Shown: positions 8,339 through 16,940 of the stretch, piece by piece | Layout: each line of letters starts with the position of its first letter | How positions within the stretch are numbered: position 1 is the stretch's first letter | Source: an uncultured Methanobrevibacter sp. | GTDB taxonomy: Archaea > Methanobacteriota > Methanobacteria > Methanobacteriales > Methanobacteriaceae | Assembly (NCBI RefSeq): GCF_900314615.1 | Contig: NZ_OMWA01000004.1 | Span: 38,787 to 102,786 of the forward strand | Length of the DNA: 64,000 nucleotides | Direction of reading: 5' to 3' | Made by a program: the position numbers and the translations under genes | The notes under the pieces: generated by a model | Database searches by the model: none | What the model was told of the DNA's origin: nothing | The model's input: the letters and a program-made list of their open reading frames with translations, nothing else

Positions 8339-9562
8339 ATGGGAACCGAATTTTTAAAAATTAAAGAATGTGATGAGGCTATTGATATTATTCAAAATCT
8401 TTTCAATGAAAACTTAAAGCCGCAAAGCGAAGAGATTGATGTAAGTGAAGCTTACGGCAGAATATTATTTGAAGATGTTTACTCCAGAATGGATTTTCCT
8501 CCGTTTGACAAAGCTTTGAAGGACGGTTTTGCTATAATGGCCAGTGACAGTTTCGGGGCATCTGAAGAGTCTCCAAACACTCTTGAAGTCATTGACTTTT
8601 TAGAGGCAGGTGCAACAACCGATAAAAAAGTAGAAAAAGGAAAATGCATTGAAATCAGTACTGGTGCAGCAATGCCTGAAGGATCCGATGCTGTTTTGAT
8701 GGTTGAATATGCTGAAAAGATGGACGGCAAAGTCAATCTTTTAACTACAGTAACTCCTTCTCAGGATGTTGCCAAAAAAGGTTCAGATATTGAAGAAGGT
8801 AAGCTGATTCTTAAAAAAGGGGATTTCCTAAATCCTGGAAAAATCGGAGTATTGCTTTCCCAGGGATTTGAAACAATCGAAGTTTACAAAAAACCGAGTG
8901 TTGGTATAGTATCTTCAGGTAATGAAATAACACTTCAGGGAGAAGAGCTTGAATATGGAAAAATCTATGATGTAAACGGTGGAATGATTAAAAACGATGC
9001 CGTTTCATGTGGTGCCGATGCAAAATTCTTGGGAGTTATGAGAGATGACTATGATGAAGTAAAAGAGAAAATAGTCACATCCCTTGAAGAGGTCGACATT
9101 CTTTTCTGCTCAGGTGGAACTTCAGCAGGTCTTGGTGATGTTTTAAAGCATGTTCTCGACGAACTGGGAGAAGTTCACATTCACGGAATATCAGTCCAGC
9201 CTGGAAAACCTACAATTGTCGGCGTCATCAACGGCAAACTTGTAATCGGTCTTCCGGGAAATCCTGTTTCCGCTTTAATGATATTCAATGCATTCGTAGC
9301 CGAACCTTTAACAAGACTTGCCGGAATCGATAAGGACTTTGAATTAACAACTGTTAAAGGCAAAATCACAAAAAGAATTCACTCTCAGGTTGGAAGGATG
9401 CAGTATCAGCTTGTTAAAGTCGATGGTGAAAATATTCAACCGATATTTAAGGATTCAGGTGCAATCTTTTCACTTTCAACAGCTGACGGTTATGTAAAAA
9501 TACCAAAACTGGTTGAACTTGTTGATGAAGGCGAAGAAGTAGAAGTTTATTTATTCAATTAA
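8339..9562 (+). CDS. moeA: Molybdopterin molybdenumtransferase MoeA
   Basis: A 407-residue enzyme that inserts molybdate (or tungstate) into adenylylated molybdopterin, the last step of the cofactor pathway; methanogens need it for formylmethanofuran dehydrogenase. Domain order is as in the family: N-terminal region with PPFDKALKDGFA, a middle MoCF-binding domain with SSGNEI and CSGGTSAGLGD, IGLPGNPVSA, and a C-terminal beta-barrel. I take the ATG at 8339, preceded by GTGGT, instead of the GTG three codons upstream that lies in that ribosome binding site. Two small genes follow closely. Confidence 0.95.
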   Translation: MGTEFLKIKECDEAIDIIQNLFNENLKPQSEEIDVSEAYGRILFEDVYSRMDFPPFDKALKDGFAIMASDSFGASEESPNTLEVIDFLEAGATTDKKVEKGKCIEISTGAAMPEGSDAVLMVEYAEKMDGKVNLLTTVTPSQDVAKKGSDIEEGKLILKKGDFLNPGKIGVLLSQGFETIEVYKKPSVGIVSSGNEITLQGEELEYGKIYDVNGGMIKNDAVSCGADAKFLGVMRDDYDEVKEKIVTSLEEVDILFCSGGTSAGLGDVLKHVLDELGEVHIHGISVQPGKPTIVGVINGKLVIGLPGNPVSALMIFNAFVAEPLTRLAGIDKDFELTTVKGKITKRIHSQVGRMQYQLVKVDGENIQPIFKDSGAIFSLSTADGYVKIPKLVELVDEGEEVEVYLFN

Positions 9563-9587
9563 GATTATAATTTAAGTAGGTGTAATT

Positions 9588-10049
9588 ATGGATTATGAAG
9601 TTAAAGTAATTCCAGAACAAAAATTAGGAGTAATCAACTGTAAAACTCCAATTGATGATTTAGGCATATTCCTTTCCATATTGATGGGATGGGTAGATGC
9701 TGAAGATATTGAAACTGAAGGAGAACCTTTCATTGTTTATTTCTCACCAAGACACGAAGTGAATCAGGGTGATGTAGTTTATGATGTAAGCATCGCAATC
9801 AAAGATGATGCAGATGGTACTGACAGAATCCGTGTTGTGGACATGATTGAAAATAAGGTTTTAGCCGCAAAGCATTACGGATCTCCTGATAACATTATGG
9901 ATACCTATGCGGAACTGGTGGAAGTCGCTCAGGCCAATCATTATGATATAATAGGATCACCTAAGGAAGTATTAATCAAAGGTTTGCACAACTGTGATAA
10001 TGAAGCTGATTTCATCACTGAAATCCAATTGCCTATTATTGAAATGTAA
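9588..10049 (+). CDS. GyrI-like small-molecule-binding domain protein
   Basis: A 153-residue single-domain protein resembling the GyrI/AraC effector-binding (SOUL-like) fold, with two repeated beta-alpha-beta-beta units. The first half has VKVIPEQKLGVINCK and the second VVDMIENKVLAAKHYGS, a typical YxGxYxxL-like segment, ending in EIQLPI. Such stand-alone domains bind small hydrophobic or cationic molecules; the ligand here is unknown. It lies 25 bp behind moeA with a GTAGGTG ribosome binding site, probably in the same transcript. Confidence 0.7.
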   Translation: MDYEVKVIPEQKLGVINCKTPIDDLGIFLSILMGWVDAEDIETEGEPFIVYFSPRHEVNQGDVVYDVSIAIKDDADGTDRIRVVDMIENKVLAAKHYGSPDNIMDTYAELVEVAQANHYDIIGSPKEVLIKGLHNCDNEADFITEIQLPIIEM

Positions 10050-10058
10050 GGTGATTTG

Positions 10059-10310
10059 ATGGCTAAAAAGAAAGATATTGATTTTGATGAGGAACTTGCA
10101 AGAATTGCTCGCCAAACTAACATTAAAGTTAGAAAAACAGAGTTTGCTTATGAAAGTCAATTAAAACAGCTTGATGATGATATTGATAAAATCCTTAAGG
10201 ATAAGCTGGACAGCTTTGATAAGTTTAAGGAATTGACTTCCAGTCATTTGCATACTGATTACAAAACAGATTCAATTGACAGGTATAGAGAAAAATTAAA
10301 AAAGATTTAA
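10059..10310 (+). CDS. Small charged hypothetical protein
   Basis: An 83-residue highly charged, mostly helical protein, rich in Asp, Lys and Leu heptad-like patterns (QLKQLDDDIDKILKDKLDSF); it may form a coiled coil. No family recognised. The start is the ATG at 10059 with the GGTGAT ribosome binding site overlapping the stop of the preceding gene. It ends a three-gene run with moeA and the GyrI-like gene, convergent with the TldD/PmbA gene. Confidence 0.65.
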   Translation: MAKKKDIDFDEELARIARQTNIKVRKTEFAYESQLKQLDDDIDKILKDKLDSFDKFKELTSSHLHTDYKTDSIDRYREKLKKI

Positions 10311-10324
10311 TTTTTCTTCTTTTT

Positions 10325-11635
10325 TTAATTTTGTCCGACGACCCTGATGTCATGTGCCAAGAGTTTAGGAATGACGTATGGTCCGTACTGTTTAATTTCT
10401 GATTTAATACCTTCTACTTTTTTCATGATTTCAAAGATATTTCCGGAAATCATAGCTTTATTAATAGGGTCAGTAAGTTCTCCATTTTCAATTTTGAATG
10501 CATTGCTTGCTTCAACAGAGAAATCTCCAGAAATAGGATTTGCAGTATGCGCTCCAAGCACGCTTGTTGTCAGAATACCTTTGTCTATTTCAGATATGTC
10601 TTTCATTTCACTAAATTTAAACTCAAGATTGCTTGGACTAATCATTGGTGTGGACAAATAGGAACTTCTGTATCCGTTTGAGGTTGTTTTGCCGTTTACT
10701 TTATTGGCTGTGTAGATATCATAAATAAATGAGTTTAAAACACCGTCTTTAATCAAATCTGTTTTTTGGGATGGGGTTCCTTCTCCGTCACATTTTGAGC
10801 TAATCATTCCTTTTTCCATAAGAGGATTGTCAGTTATGCAAAGGGATGGATTAGCTATTTCGCTTCCGATTTTATCTTTTAAAATGGATCTTCCTCTTCT
10901 TACATTTTCACCGTCAAATGCATTTAAAAATGTTTGAAGCAGTCCTATTGCTGCATAATAGTCAAGTACAACATCATAATCATTGGTTTCAATTGCTTTT
11001 GCATTTAAGGAATTTTTAGCCAAATCACATACTTCTGTAGCTAATTTTTCACTGTCCAAATCAAAGAATCTTGAGGACTGTGAGTTGTATGCTGTTGCAA
11101 TTTCGCCGTCTTTTTGAATTGTTACAGATAATGACATTCCAAATCCTGTTCCTTCATCTTCTATTGAAACTCCATTGGAATTAAGAATTAATGAACGTCC
11201 TTCACTTGCAGAAAAACCTGATCCTGTTACTTCACATCCGCTGTCACCGGCAGTTGCAATAAGGCTTTTAAGAAGGTCAACTGCTTCGCCAAGGTCTAAA
11301 TCGTTGAATTTTTTATCATAAACTTTTTTAACATCCACTACTTTTTCTTTTTCTGCAAATGCATAATTTTCATCTTTTTTTGTCAGTTTTGTATTTTCAA
11401 TAGCCTGATTTGCTGTTTCGCTGATTTTATCTAAGTTTGATGTAAATGCAAAACCGATTCTGTTGTCTTTAATGACTCTTATTCCGATTCCCTGCTCAAT
11501 TTCTTCTTTAGCAAAGTTTAACTCGTTCTGTTCGGATTCAAGTTCAATAACATTGCTTTCATCTACATAAATTTCATATGCATCGCAGTTATTTTTAACA
11601 GCATTTTCTGCTTTTTCAGCTAGTTCATATATCAT
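10325..11635 (-). CDS. TldD/PmbA family protein (putative metallopeptidase)
   Basis: A 436-residue member of the TldD/TldE (PmbA) family. The bacterial pair forms a protease that trims peptides such as microcin B17 and CcdA. The sequence is more like the PmbA/TldE partner: no HExxxH motif is seen, while SGFSASEGRS, SKCDGEGTPSQKTDLI and LGAHTANPISGDFSVEAS are conserved PmbA landmarks. A TldD partner is not in the window. I place the start at ATG 11635, which follows the phosphatase stop by 7 bp behind a GTGATAAT ribosome binding site, not at the TTG upstream. Confidence 0.85.
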   Translation of the reverse strand: MIYELAEKAENAVKNNCDAYEIYVDESNVIELESEQNELNFAKEEIEQGIGIRVIKDNRIGFAFTSNLDKISETANQAIENTKLTKKDENYAFAEKEKVVDVKKVYDKKFNDLDLGEAVDLLKSLIATAGDSGCEVTGSGFSASEGRSLILNSNGVSIEDEGTGFGMSLSVTIQKDGEIATAYNSQSSRFFDLDSEKLATEVCDLAKNSLNAKAIETNDYDVVLDYYAAIGLLQTFLNAFDGENVRRGRSILKDKIGSEIANPSLCITDNPLMEKGMISSKCDGEGTPSQKTDLIKDGVLNSFIYDIYTANKVNGKTTSNGYRSSYLSTPMISPSNLEFKFSEMKDISEIDKGILTTSVLGAHTANPISGDFSVEASNAFKIENGELTDPINKAMISGNIFEIMKKVEGIKSEIKQYGPYVIPKLLAHDIRVVGQN

Positions 11636-11642
11636 ATTATCA

Positions 11643-12347
11643 CTATAATGCAAATTTTTCAATGGCTTCCGCTACTCCGTCTCCATAGAACTTCTCACAT
11701 GCGTATGTGCTTATTTCTTTCAGCTTTTCTTCCGCATTGCCAACAGCAATCTTATATCCGACTTCCTTTAAAAAATCCTCGTCGTTTTCGCTGTCTCCGA
11801 TCGCCATCACATTTTCCATGTTGATTCCGTTTCTTTCACATAAATATTTAAGTGAAGTTCCTTTATTGACTCTTTTGTCGGTTATGTGAAGTGCAAAGCC
11901 GCTGTCATAAATTTCAAGTTGGTCTAAATATTTAAAGTCTTTTAGAGCATCTTCCACTACTTTTCTGTCGATAGTTTTATAGAATACGGTTTCTGTCAGT
12001 CTGTACATGTTGTCGTGAGAAGCATGTCTGTCAAACTCATCGCCCAGTTTTTCTCTCAGGTGATTTTCAGCTGATGTGACAAAGTCTCGCTCAACCATGG
12101 TTTCAACAGCATTGTTGTTTTCACCTTCTTTAAAGACTACTCCTCCGTTTTCAGCTACAAGACCTCCGCTGCATCCGATAAGCACTTCTGCAGCATATGC
12201 ATAGTTTACAACATTTCCTGTAACTATGATTGTTGGAATTCCTGCATCTTCAGCTTTTCTTAAAGCTTCAATTGCGGAAATGCATATTTTTCTTGTATTG
12301 TCTGTTATTGTACCGTCGATATCTACTGCAATTGCTTCTATTGTCAT
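11643..12347 (-). CDS. Phosphoglycolate phosphatase, archaeal HAD type
   Basis: A 234-residue HAD-superfamily phosphatase of the archaeal phosphoglycolate phosphatase family. Motif I is AVDIDGTIT at the N-terminus, with the nucleophile and acid/base Asp pair. Motif II is IVTGN, motif III a lysine in NKGTSLKYL, and motif IV IGDSENDEDFL. The Cof-type cap lies between motifs II and III. It removes 2-phosphoglycolate or a related sugar phosphate; the exact substrate is inferred from family. The start ATG follows the hypD stop by one base, with AGAGGATAAT formed by the hypD end, so the genes are translationally coupled. Confidence 0.88.
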   Translation of the reverse strand: MTIEAIAVDIDGTITDNTRKICISAIEALRKAEDAGIPTIIVTGNVVNYAYAAEVLIGCSGGLVAENGGVVFKEGENNNAVETMVERDFVTSAENHLREKLGDEFDRHASHDNMYRLTETVFYKTIDRKVVEDALKDFKYLDQLEIYDSGFALHITDKRVNKGTSLKYLCERNGINMENVMAIGDSENDEDFLKEVGYKIAVGNAEEKLKEISTYACEKFYGDGVAEAIEKFAL

Positions 12348-12348
12348 A

Positions 12349-13401
12349 TTATCCTCTTGAATATCTGTGTGCTATGTTGCATGTTCCTTCTTTACTTACC
12401 ATACATGCGCCGATTGGATGGAGCGGATTGCATGCTTTTCTGAATAGTTTGCAGTCTTCAGGTCTTGCAAGACCTCTTAAAATTGGTCCGCAGATGCATC
12501 CTGCAGGTGCTTCATTAACATCTTTAACTTCAATGTCGTATTTTTCACGTGCATTGAACTGGCTGAATTCATCTTTGATTTCAAGAATGGAATTAGGTAT
12601 TTTTGGAAATCCTCTCCATTCTCTTGAGGTAACGTCAAAGACCTGCTCTATCATGTCCTGAGCTACAACATTTCCTTCTTCACGAACTGCTCTTTTGTAC
12701 TCATTTTCTATTTTCGGTGTGTCATTGTGAATTTGTCTTAAAATCATATAAACGGACATTAAAATGTCGAGCGGATTGAATCCTGCTACTGCTTGAGGTA
12801 TTCCAAAGTCAGTTGAGAAGTATTCGAAAGGTTTGGTTCCGATAATTGTACAGACATGTCCTGGCTGAATCAGTGCATTCAGGCTGGTTTCTCCTGAATT
12901 GATTAAAAAGTCAATTGCCGGCGGAATAAGTCTGTGGCATGAAAGCACTGAGAAGTTTTCAGGAGGTGTGGCCAAAAGCTCTGCAGCGGTTGTAGGTGCA
13001 GTTGTTTCGAAACCTGCTGATATAAAAGCAACGTCATTGTCTACTTTTTCAGCTATTTCAATAGCTCTGTTGATACCGTAAACTACTCTAACGTCTCCTC
13101 CTTCTGCTTTAGCATCTGCAAGGGATCTTTCAGAACCCGGAACTCTAAGCATATCTCCAAAGGTTGTAACTGTAACACCTTTGTCTATAAGTTCCAATGC
13201 TTCATCAATCTCACGTGAAGGCACTACACAAACAGGACATCCTGGCCCTGCAATGATTTCTACTTCGTCAGGAAGCAGACTTCTGATTCCATTTTCCATT
13301 ATTGTATGCTCATGAGAACCGCACACGTGCATTATTTTAACGGGTGTAGCTAAATCATTTATTTTTTCTAATAATCTTTTAGACATATCTTTCATATTCA
13401 T
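12349..13401 (-). CDS. hypD: Hydrogenase maturation protein HypD
   Basis: A 350-residue iron-sulfur scaffold protein that, with HypC, builds the Fe(CN)2CO unit of [NiFe] hydrogenases. The essential motifs are present: CGSHEH near residue 25, the redox pair in GPGCPVCVVP near 55, and the C-terminal cysteine set (CICGP, CKLFRKAC, GACMVSKEGTC) that ligates the [4Fe-4S] cluster. The length is normal. It heads a minus-strand operon with the phosphatase and TldD/PmbA genes. The ATG start has a GGTGTTAAT ribosome binding site, and the divergent 82-bp gap to the sugar-nucleotide gene carries both promoters. Confidence 0.97.
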   Translation of the reverse strand: MNMKDMSKRLLEKINDLATPVKIMHVCGSHEHTIMENGIRSLLPDEVEIIAGPGCPVCVVPSREIDEALELIDKGVTVTTFGDMLRVPGSERSLADAKAEGGDVRVVYGINRAIEIAEKVDNDVAFISAGFETTAPTTAAELLATPPENFSVLSCHRLIPPAIDFLINSGETSLNALIQPGHVCTIIGTKPFEYFSTDFGIPQAVAGFNPLDILMSVYMILRQIHNDTPKIENEYKRAVREEGNVVAQDMIEQVFDVTSREWRGFPKIPNSILEIKDEFSQFNAREKYDIEVKDVNEAPAGCICGPILRGLARPEDCKLFRKACNPLHPIGACMVSKEGTCNIAHRYSRG

Positions 13402-13483
13402 ATTAACACCGAAGATTTAATAATATACTATTCATATATGTTATATTGTATTAATTATATTTTATTATATTTAAGGGATTAAC

Positions 13484-15157
13484 ATGTTTAACAATAATAT
13501 GATTTTAGTAGTTATTCCGGCCAGAGGGGGCTCAAAAGGAATTCCTCGTAAAAATTTGAGGTTATTAAACAATAAACCCCTTATTTCTTACTCAATTGAG
13601 ATAGCTAAATCATCTCAATATGTTGATGATGTCGTTGTAACTACTGATGATTCTCAAATTGCACTGATTGCTGAAAAATTCGGGGCAAGTGTGGTGAGAC
13701 GCTCTGAAGAGTTGTCCACCGATGAAGTTTTACTTGAACCGGTTATCTATGATGCAATGGTTCAAAAAGAAAAGTTGGCTTTTGATGAATATGATATTGT
13801 AATAACGCTTCAGCCTACGTCTCCATTAATTAGAACATCTTCTCTCGATGCTGTCATTGAAAAATTTGAAGATTTCAGCGTTGACAGTGTACTGTCTGTT
13901 GTTGATGACAGGCATTTGAGCTGGGGATATGATGAAAACAACAACAGATATTTCCCAAATTATATTTCAAGAGTTCACAAGGAAGATTTGCCAAAATCCT
14001 TTAGAGAAACCGGAGCTATTTTAGCAACCCGGCGCGCTTTTGTAAAAGAAGATTCCCGTTTGGGAAGCAATATTGACATTGTTGAAGTGTCCCGTGAGGA
14101 AAGCGTCAGCATTGAAGACTATGAGGACTGGTGGCTTGCTGAAAACTACATTAAAAAGAAAAGGATAGCTATTGTTGTCAACGCTTCAAATGAAATCGGA
14201 ACAAACCATATTGAAAGATGTTTGGCAATCGCTTCAAAAATGGTATTTCATGAAGTGCTGTTCCTGCTTGATGAACAATATCCGTTAGGAATTGATCGAA
14301 TCGGCAAATCCAATTACTCTTTTAAAACTTATGAAGACTCAAGAGATTTGTTTGAAATTCTAAGAGCGTATAATCCTCATATAGTTCTAAATGACATTCT
14401 TGACACTTCCCGTGAGTACATATCCTCTTTAAAAGAAGAAGGCTATTTTGTAGTCAACTTTGAAGATTTGGGTGTCGGCAGCGGAATTGCTCATGTCGTA
14501 TTTGATGATTTGTATGAACATGACCCTGATGAGAGAAATGTCTACAGCAGCTATAAATACTTTATTTTAAAGGATGAATTCTATTATCAGCCTTCTAAAA
14601 TAATTACTAATGATGTCAACAATGTCCTGGTTAATTTCGGTGGTGTTGATCCAAACAATCTCACTGAAAAAGTTATTGATGCGATTCTCGACACTGACTA
14701 TACCGGAAGAATAAATGTTATTCTTGGACTGGGTAACCCTGATTTGGAAAACATCATAGCAAAATATGAATCAAATCCTTCAATTCAAATCTATAGAGAT
14801 GTTTCAAACATCAGTGAATTCATATTTGCAGCAGATATTGTATTTACTGCTTCCGATAAATCAGTTTATGAAATCTGCTCTCTTGGAGTTCCGACAATAT
14901 GCCTGTGTCAAAATGACCGTGAAATGTCTCATGCATTTGCAAATCCTAAATTCGGATTCATTAATATGGGTCTTGGATTTAATGTCGGAAGGCAGGAAAT
15001 CATTAATGAATTTTTAAATCTTGTAAATAACTATGAATTAAGGCTTGAATTAAATAAGAGAATGCAGGCAATCGATTTGAAAAACGGTTTTGACAATATT
15101 TACGCCGTTACTGAGCGAGAATATAATCAGTTTAAATTTGTTCAAGGTCTTAAATAG
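13484..15157 (+). CDS. Fused acylneuraminate cytidylyltransferase and PseG-like hydrolase/glycosyltransferase
   Basis: A 557-residue two-domain protein. Residues 1-225 are a CMP-nonulosonate (NeuA/PseF-type) synthetase: VIPARGGSKGIPRKN binds CTP, and QPTSPL and DDRHLSWGY follow. Residues 228-557 have the GT-B-like fold of PseG, the UDP-sugar hydrolase of pseudaminic acid synthesis: IGTNHIERCLAIA keeps the catalytic-type His, with VNFGGVDPNN and SDKSVYEICSLGVP further on. The fusion implies synthesis and activation of a sialic- or pseudaminic-acid-like sugar for the cell surface. The synthase (NeuB/PseI) is not in the window. A hairpin terminator directly follows. Confidence 0.87.
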   Translation: MFNNNMILVVIPARGGSKGIPRKNLRLLNNKPLISYSIEIAKSSQYVDDVVVTTDDSQIALIAEKFGASVVRRSEELSTDEVLLEPVIYDAMVQKEKLAFDEYDIVITLQPTSPLIRTSSLDAVIEKFEDFSVDSVLSVVDDRHLSWGYDENNNRYFPNYISRVHKEDLPKSFRETGAILATRRAFVKEDSRLGSNIDIVEVSREESVSIEDYEDWWLAENYIKKKRIAIVVNASNEIGTNHIERCLAIASKMVFHEVLFLLDEQYPLGIDRIGKSNYSFKTYEDSRDLFEILRAYNPHIVLNDILDTSREYISSLKEEGYFVVNFEDLGVGSGIAHVVFDDLYEHDPDERNVYSSYKYFILKDEFYYQPSKIITNDVNNVLVNFGGVDPNNLTEKVIDAILDTDYTGRINVILGLGNPDLENIIAKYESNPSIQIYRDVSNISEFIFAADIVFTASDKSVYEICSLGVPTICLCQNDREMSHAFANPKFGFINMGLGFNVGRQEIINEFLNLVNNYELRLELNKRMQAIDLKNGFDNIYAVTEREYNQFKFVQGLK

Positions 15158-15173
15158 GTTTTATCATAAACCT
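15156..15173 (+). terminator. Hairpin terminator of the NeuA-PseG gene
   Basis: A 6-bp dyad (AGGTTT, loop TATCAT, AAACCT) begins within the stop codon and is followed by a long T-rich run. Stem plus T tract fits an intrinsic terminator. Confidence 0.55.
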
Positions 15174-15248
15174 TTTTCTATTTTTTTTTGCTAAAAAGAG
15201 ATTATATGCTCTAGTGATGTAACTTTAAAAATAAAATAAAAAAAGAAA

Positions 15249-16802
15249 TTAAATTATTTCTGAAGAGCAGTCTGCTGAATAATTGTTAATTAAAACAGCA
15301 CATTTGTCTATTGTTTCAGAATCTAATTTAATTGTACTGGTTTTTATCTGATTCAATAATTCTTCAATAAACAGGTCTTCATCAGTTAAAGGCATGTTTA
15401 TTACAACAACTTCATTGTTTATGAAACCGACTAAAGGTTCAACAAAACAGTTTTTGATGTTGTTGTCATTGAGGAAATTGATTAAATCTTCACCTAAAGC
15501 CAAAGCTTTTTGTTTGACTTTATTGTCTTGAGAGAATTTAGCCTGCTTGGTTGTGTATCTAAATCTCTTCATATTTCCACTGTCATGGAATTCTTCGATT
15601 TTATCTTCATCCAAATCATTGGAACTGATCAGATTTAAATTTTCATTTTCAGATTCTAATCTGAGTTTCGGATTGTATTTTTGAGATAAAAGAGCATAAA
15701 TTCCAGTTGGGCCTACAACCAAATGGTTTATACTAGAGTTTGAAGTAGGAGTTTTCACATTGTAGAATACATAGTAATCATCAGGTAAAGTTAATAAATG
15801 TTCTCTGATAATTCTTGTTCTTATTTCGGTTTCCTTTACATCTCTAGTTCTATAAAGTGCATAAACTAAGATAATTACTCCGATGAATATTGCAACTATT
15901 CCAATTCCGCTGTTGAATAAAAGTATTTCGATAATACTTAAGATAAAAATAACTGCTCCAACAAGGAGAATTACAGTATTTGTATCTAAATTCTGTATAT
16001 CAAAGTCATTTCCGCCATCATAAATGGATCCGGAGCTTTGGCCAGTATTTTCATCAGGTTCAGGTATTTTAAGTCTTTCAATAAAGCTTCCCATTGACCT
16101 TTCAGAAGGTTTTTCCTGAGAGGTATTCGGATAATATTCATTCATGCCTTTAAAGAATTCATCTTTAAGGAAATTCTTAAGAATATTATAATCATTGGTT
16201 TTTGGGACTGCAAATTCTCTTCCGAACTTTGACAATACTGGTTGAGGAATTGTTGTTCTTGCAGTTTTGGAATGTTCTTCTTCCATTTCAAGTTCTTTTT
16301 CTTTTTCATCTTTAGCTATTTCTAGCATATGTTCTTCGGAGAAGAAATTTCCTATTCTGTTAGTAATTGATTTAAAGGAGCCTGAATTATCTTCAGCTTC
16401 GCCTTCTTCTGTTTCAGGAGTTTCACTAGTGAATTGAGTAGTTTCCTGTCTGATGTGCTGAACCTCTTTTTTACGTTCTTTGATGTATTCGTCTAATTCC
16501 TTATTTAATTCATCGTCCAAATACCTTAAAGAACCTCCGCAGCTATCACATTCATAATCAAGTATGCTGTCACTATTTTTAATTTTATATTTTAATCCGC
16601 AGTCTTCACATTGGACTATCTGTGAATTATCATACTTGAATGAATCAATAAATGAGGAGCGAGAGTCATTTTCACTTTCAGAATATTCATCTTCCAGATA
16701 TTCTAAATCTCCTGCACATGAAGAACACTCGAAGGTAGTGATGTCGTCATTATCCTCGAGCTGGTATTTTGCACCACAATTCTTACAGCATACAACTTTC
16801 AT
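15249..16802 (-). CDS. Zinc-ribbon, membrane-anchored NERD-like protein
   Basis: A 517-residue protein in modules. Two N-terminal zinc ribbons (CKNCGAKYQLE...CSSC, then CEDCGLKYKIK...CDSC) occupy residues 1-95. An acidic and coiled region runs to about 270. Two adjacent membrane helices (VILLVGAVIFILSIIEILL and GIVAIFIGVIILVYALY) span about 278-318. The C-terminal part (about 335-500) resembles a NERD/nuclease-related domain (YYVFYNVKTP, INHLVVGPTGIYAL). A complete set of nuclease residues is not evident, so activity is uncertain. AGAGGATAAT precedes the ATG. It is monocistronic. Confidence 0.65.
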   Translation of the reverse strand: MKVVCCKNCGAKYQLEDNDDITTFECSSCAGDLEYLEDEYSESENDSRSSFIDSFKYDNSQIVQCEDCGLKYKIKNSDSILDYECDSCGGSLRYLDDELNKELDEYIKERKKEVQHIRQETTQFTSETPETEEGEAEDNSGSFKSITNRIGNFFSEEHMLEIAKDEKEKELEMEEEHSKTARTTIPQPVLSKFGREFAVPKTNDYNILKNFLKDEFFKGMNEYYPNTSQEKPSERSMGSFIERLKIPEPDENTGQSSGSIYDGGNDFDIQNLDTNTVILLVGAVIFILSIIEILLFNSGIGIVAIFIGVIILVYALYRTRDVKETEIRTRIIREHLLTLPDDYYVFYNVKTPTSNSSINHLVVGPTGIYALLSQKYNPKLRLESENENLNLISSNDLDEDKIEEFHDSGNMKRFRYTTKQAKFSQDNKVKQKALALGEDLINFLNDNNIKNCFVEPLVGFINNEVVVINMPLTDEDLFIEELLNQIKTSTIKLDSETIDKCAVLINNYSADCSSEII

Positions 16803-16940
16803 ATTATCCTCTTAAAAAATTACTTATGTTTTTATTTTTTTATTTTTGTTATTATATATCTTTCTAAAAATTGCTATTTTTCAATATTTTTCAACTTTGT
16901 TTTTTCGCCTTAAAATCAAAAAAATTGAACAAATGGTGCT

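Noticed and set aside
12230..12661. 143-codon plus-strand frame over hypD and the phosphatase gene
   Set aside because: Leucine/tyrosine-rich translation of the opposite strand of two certain genes.
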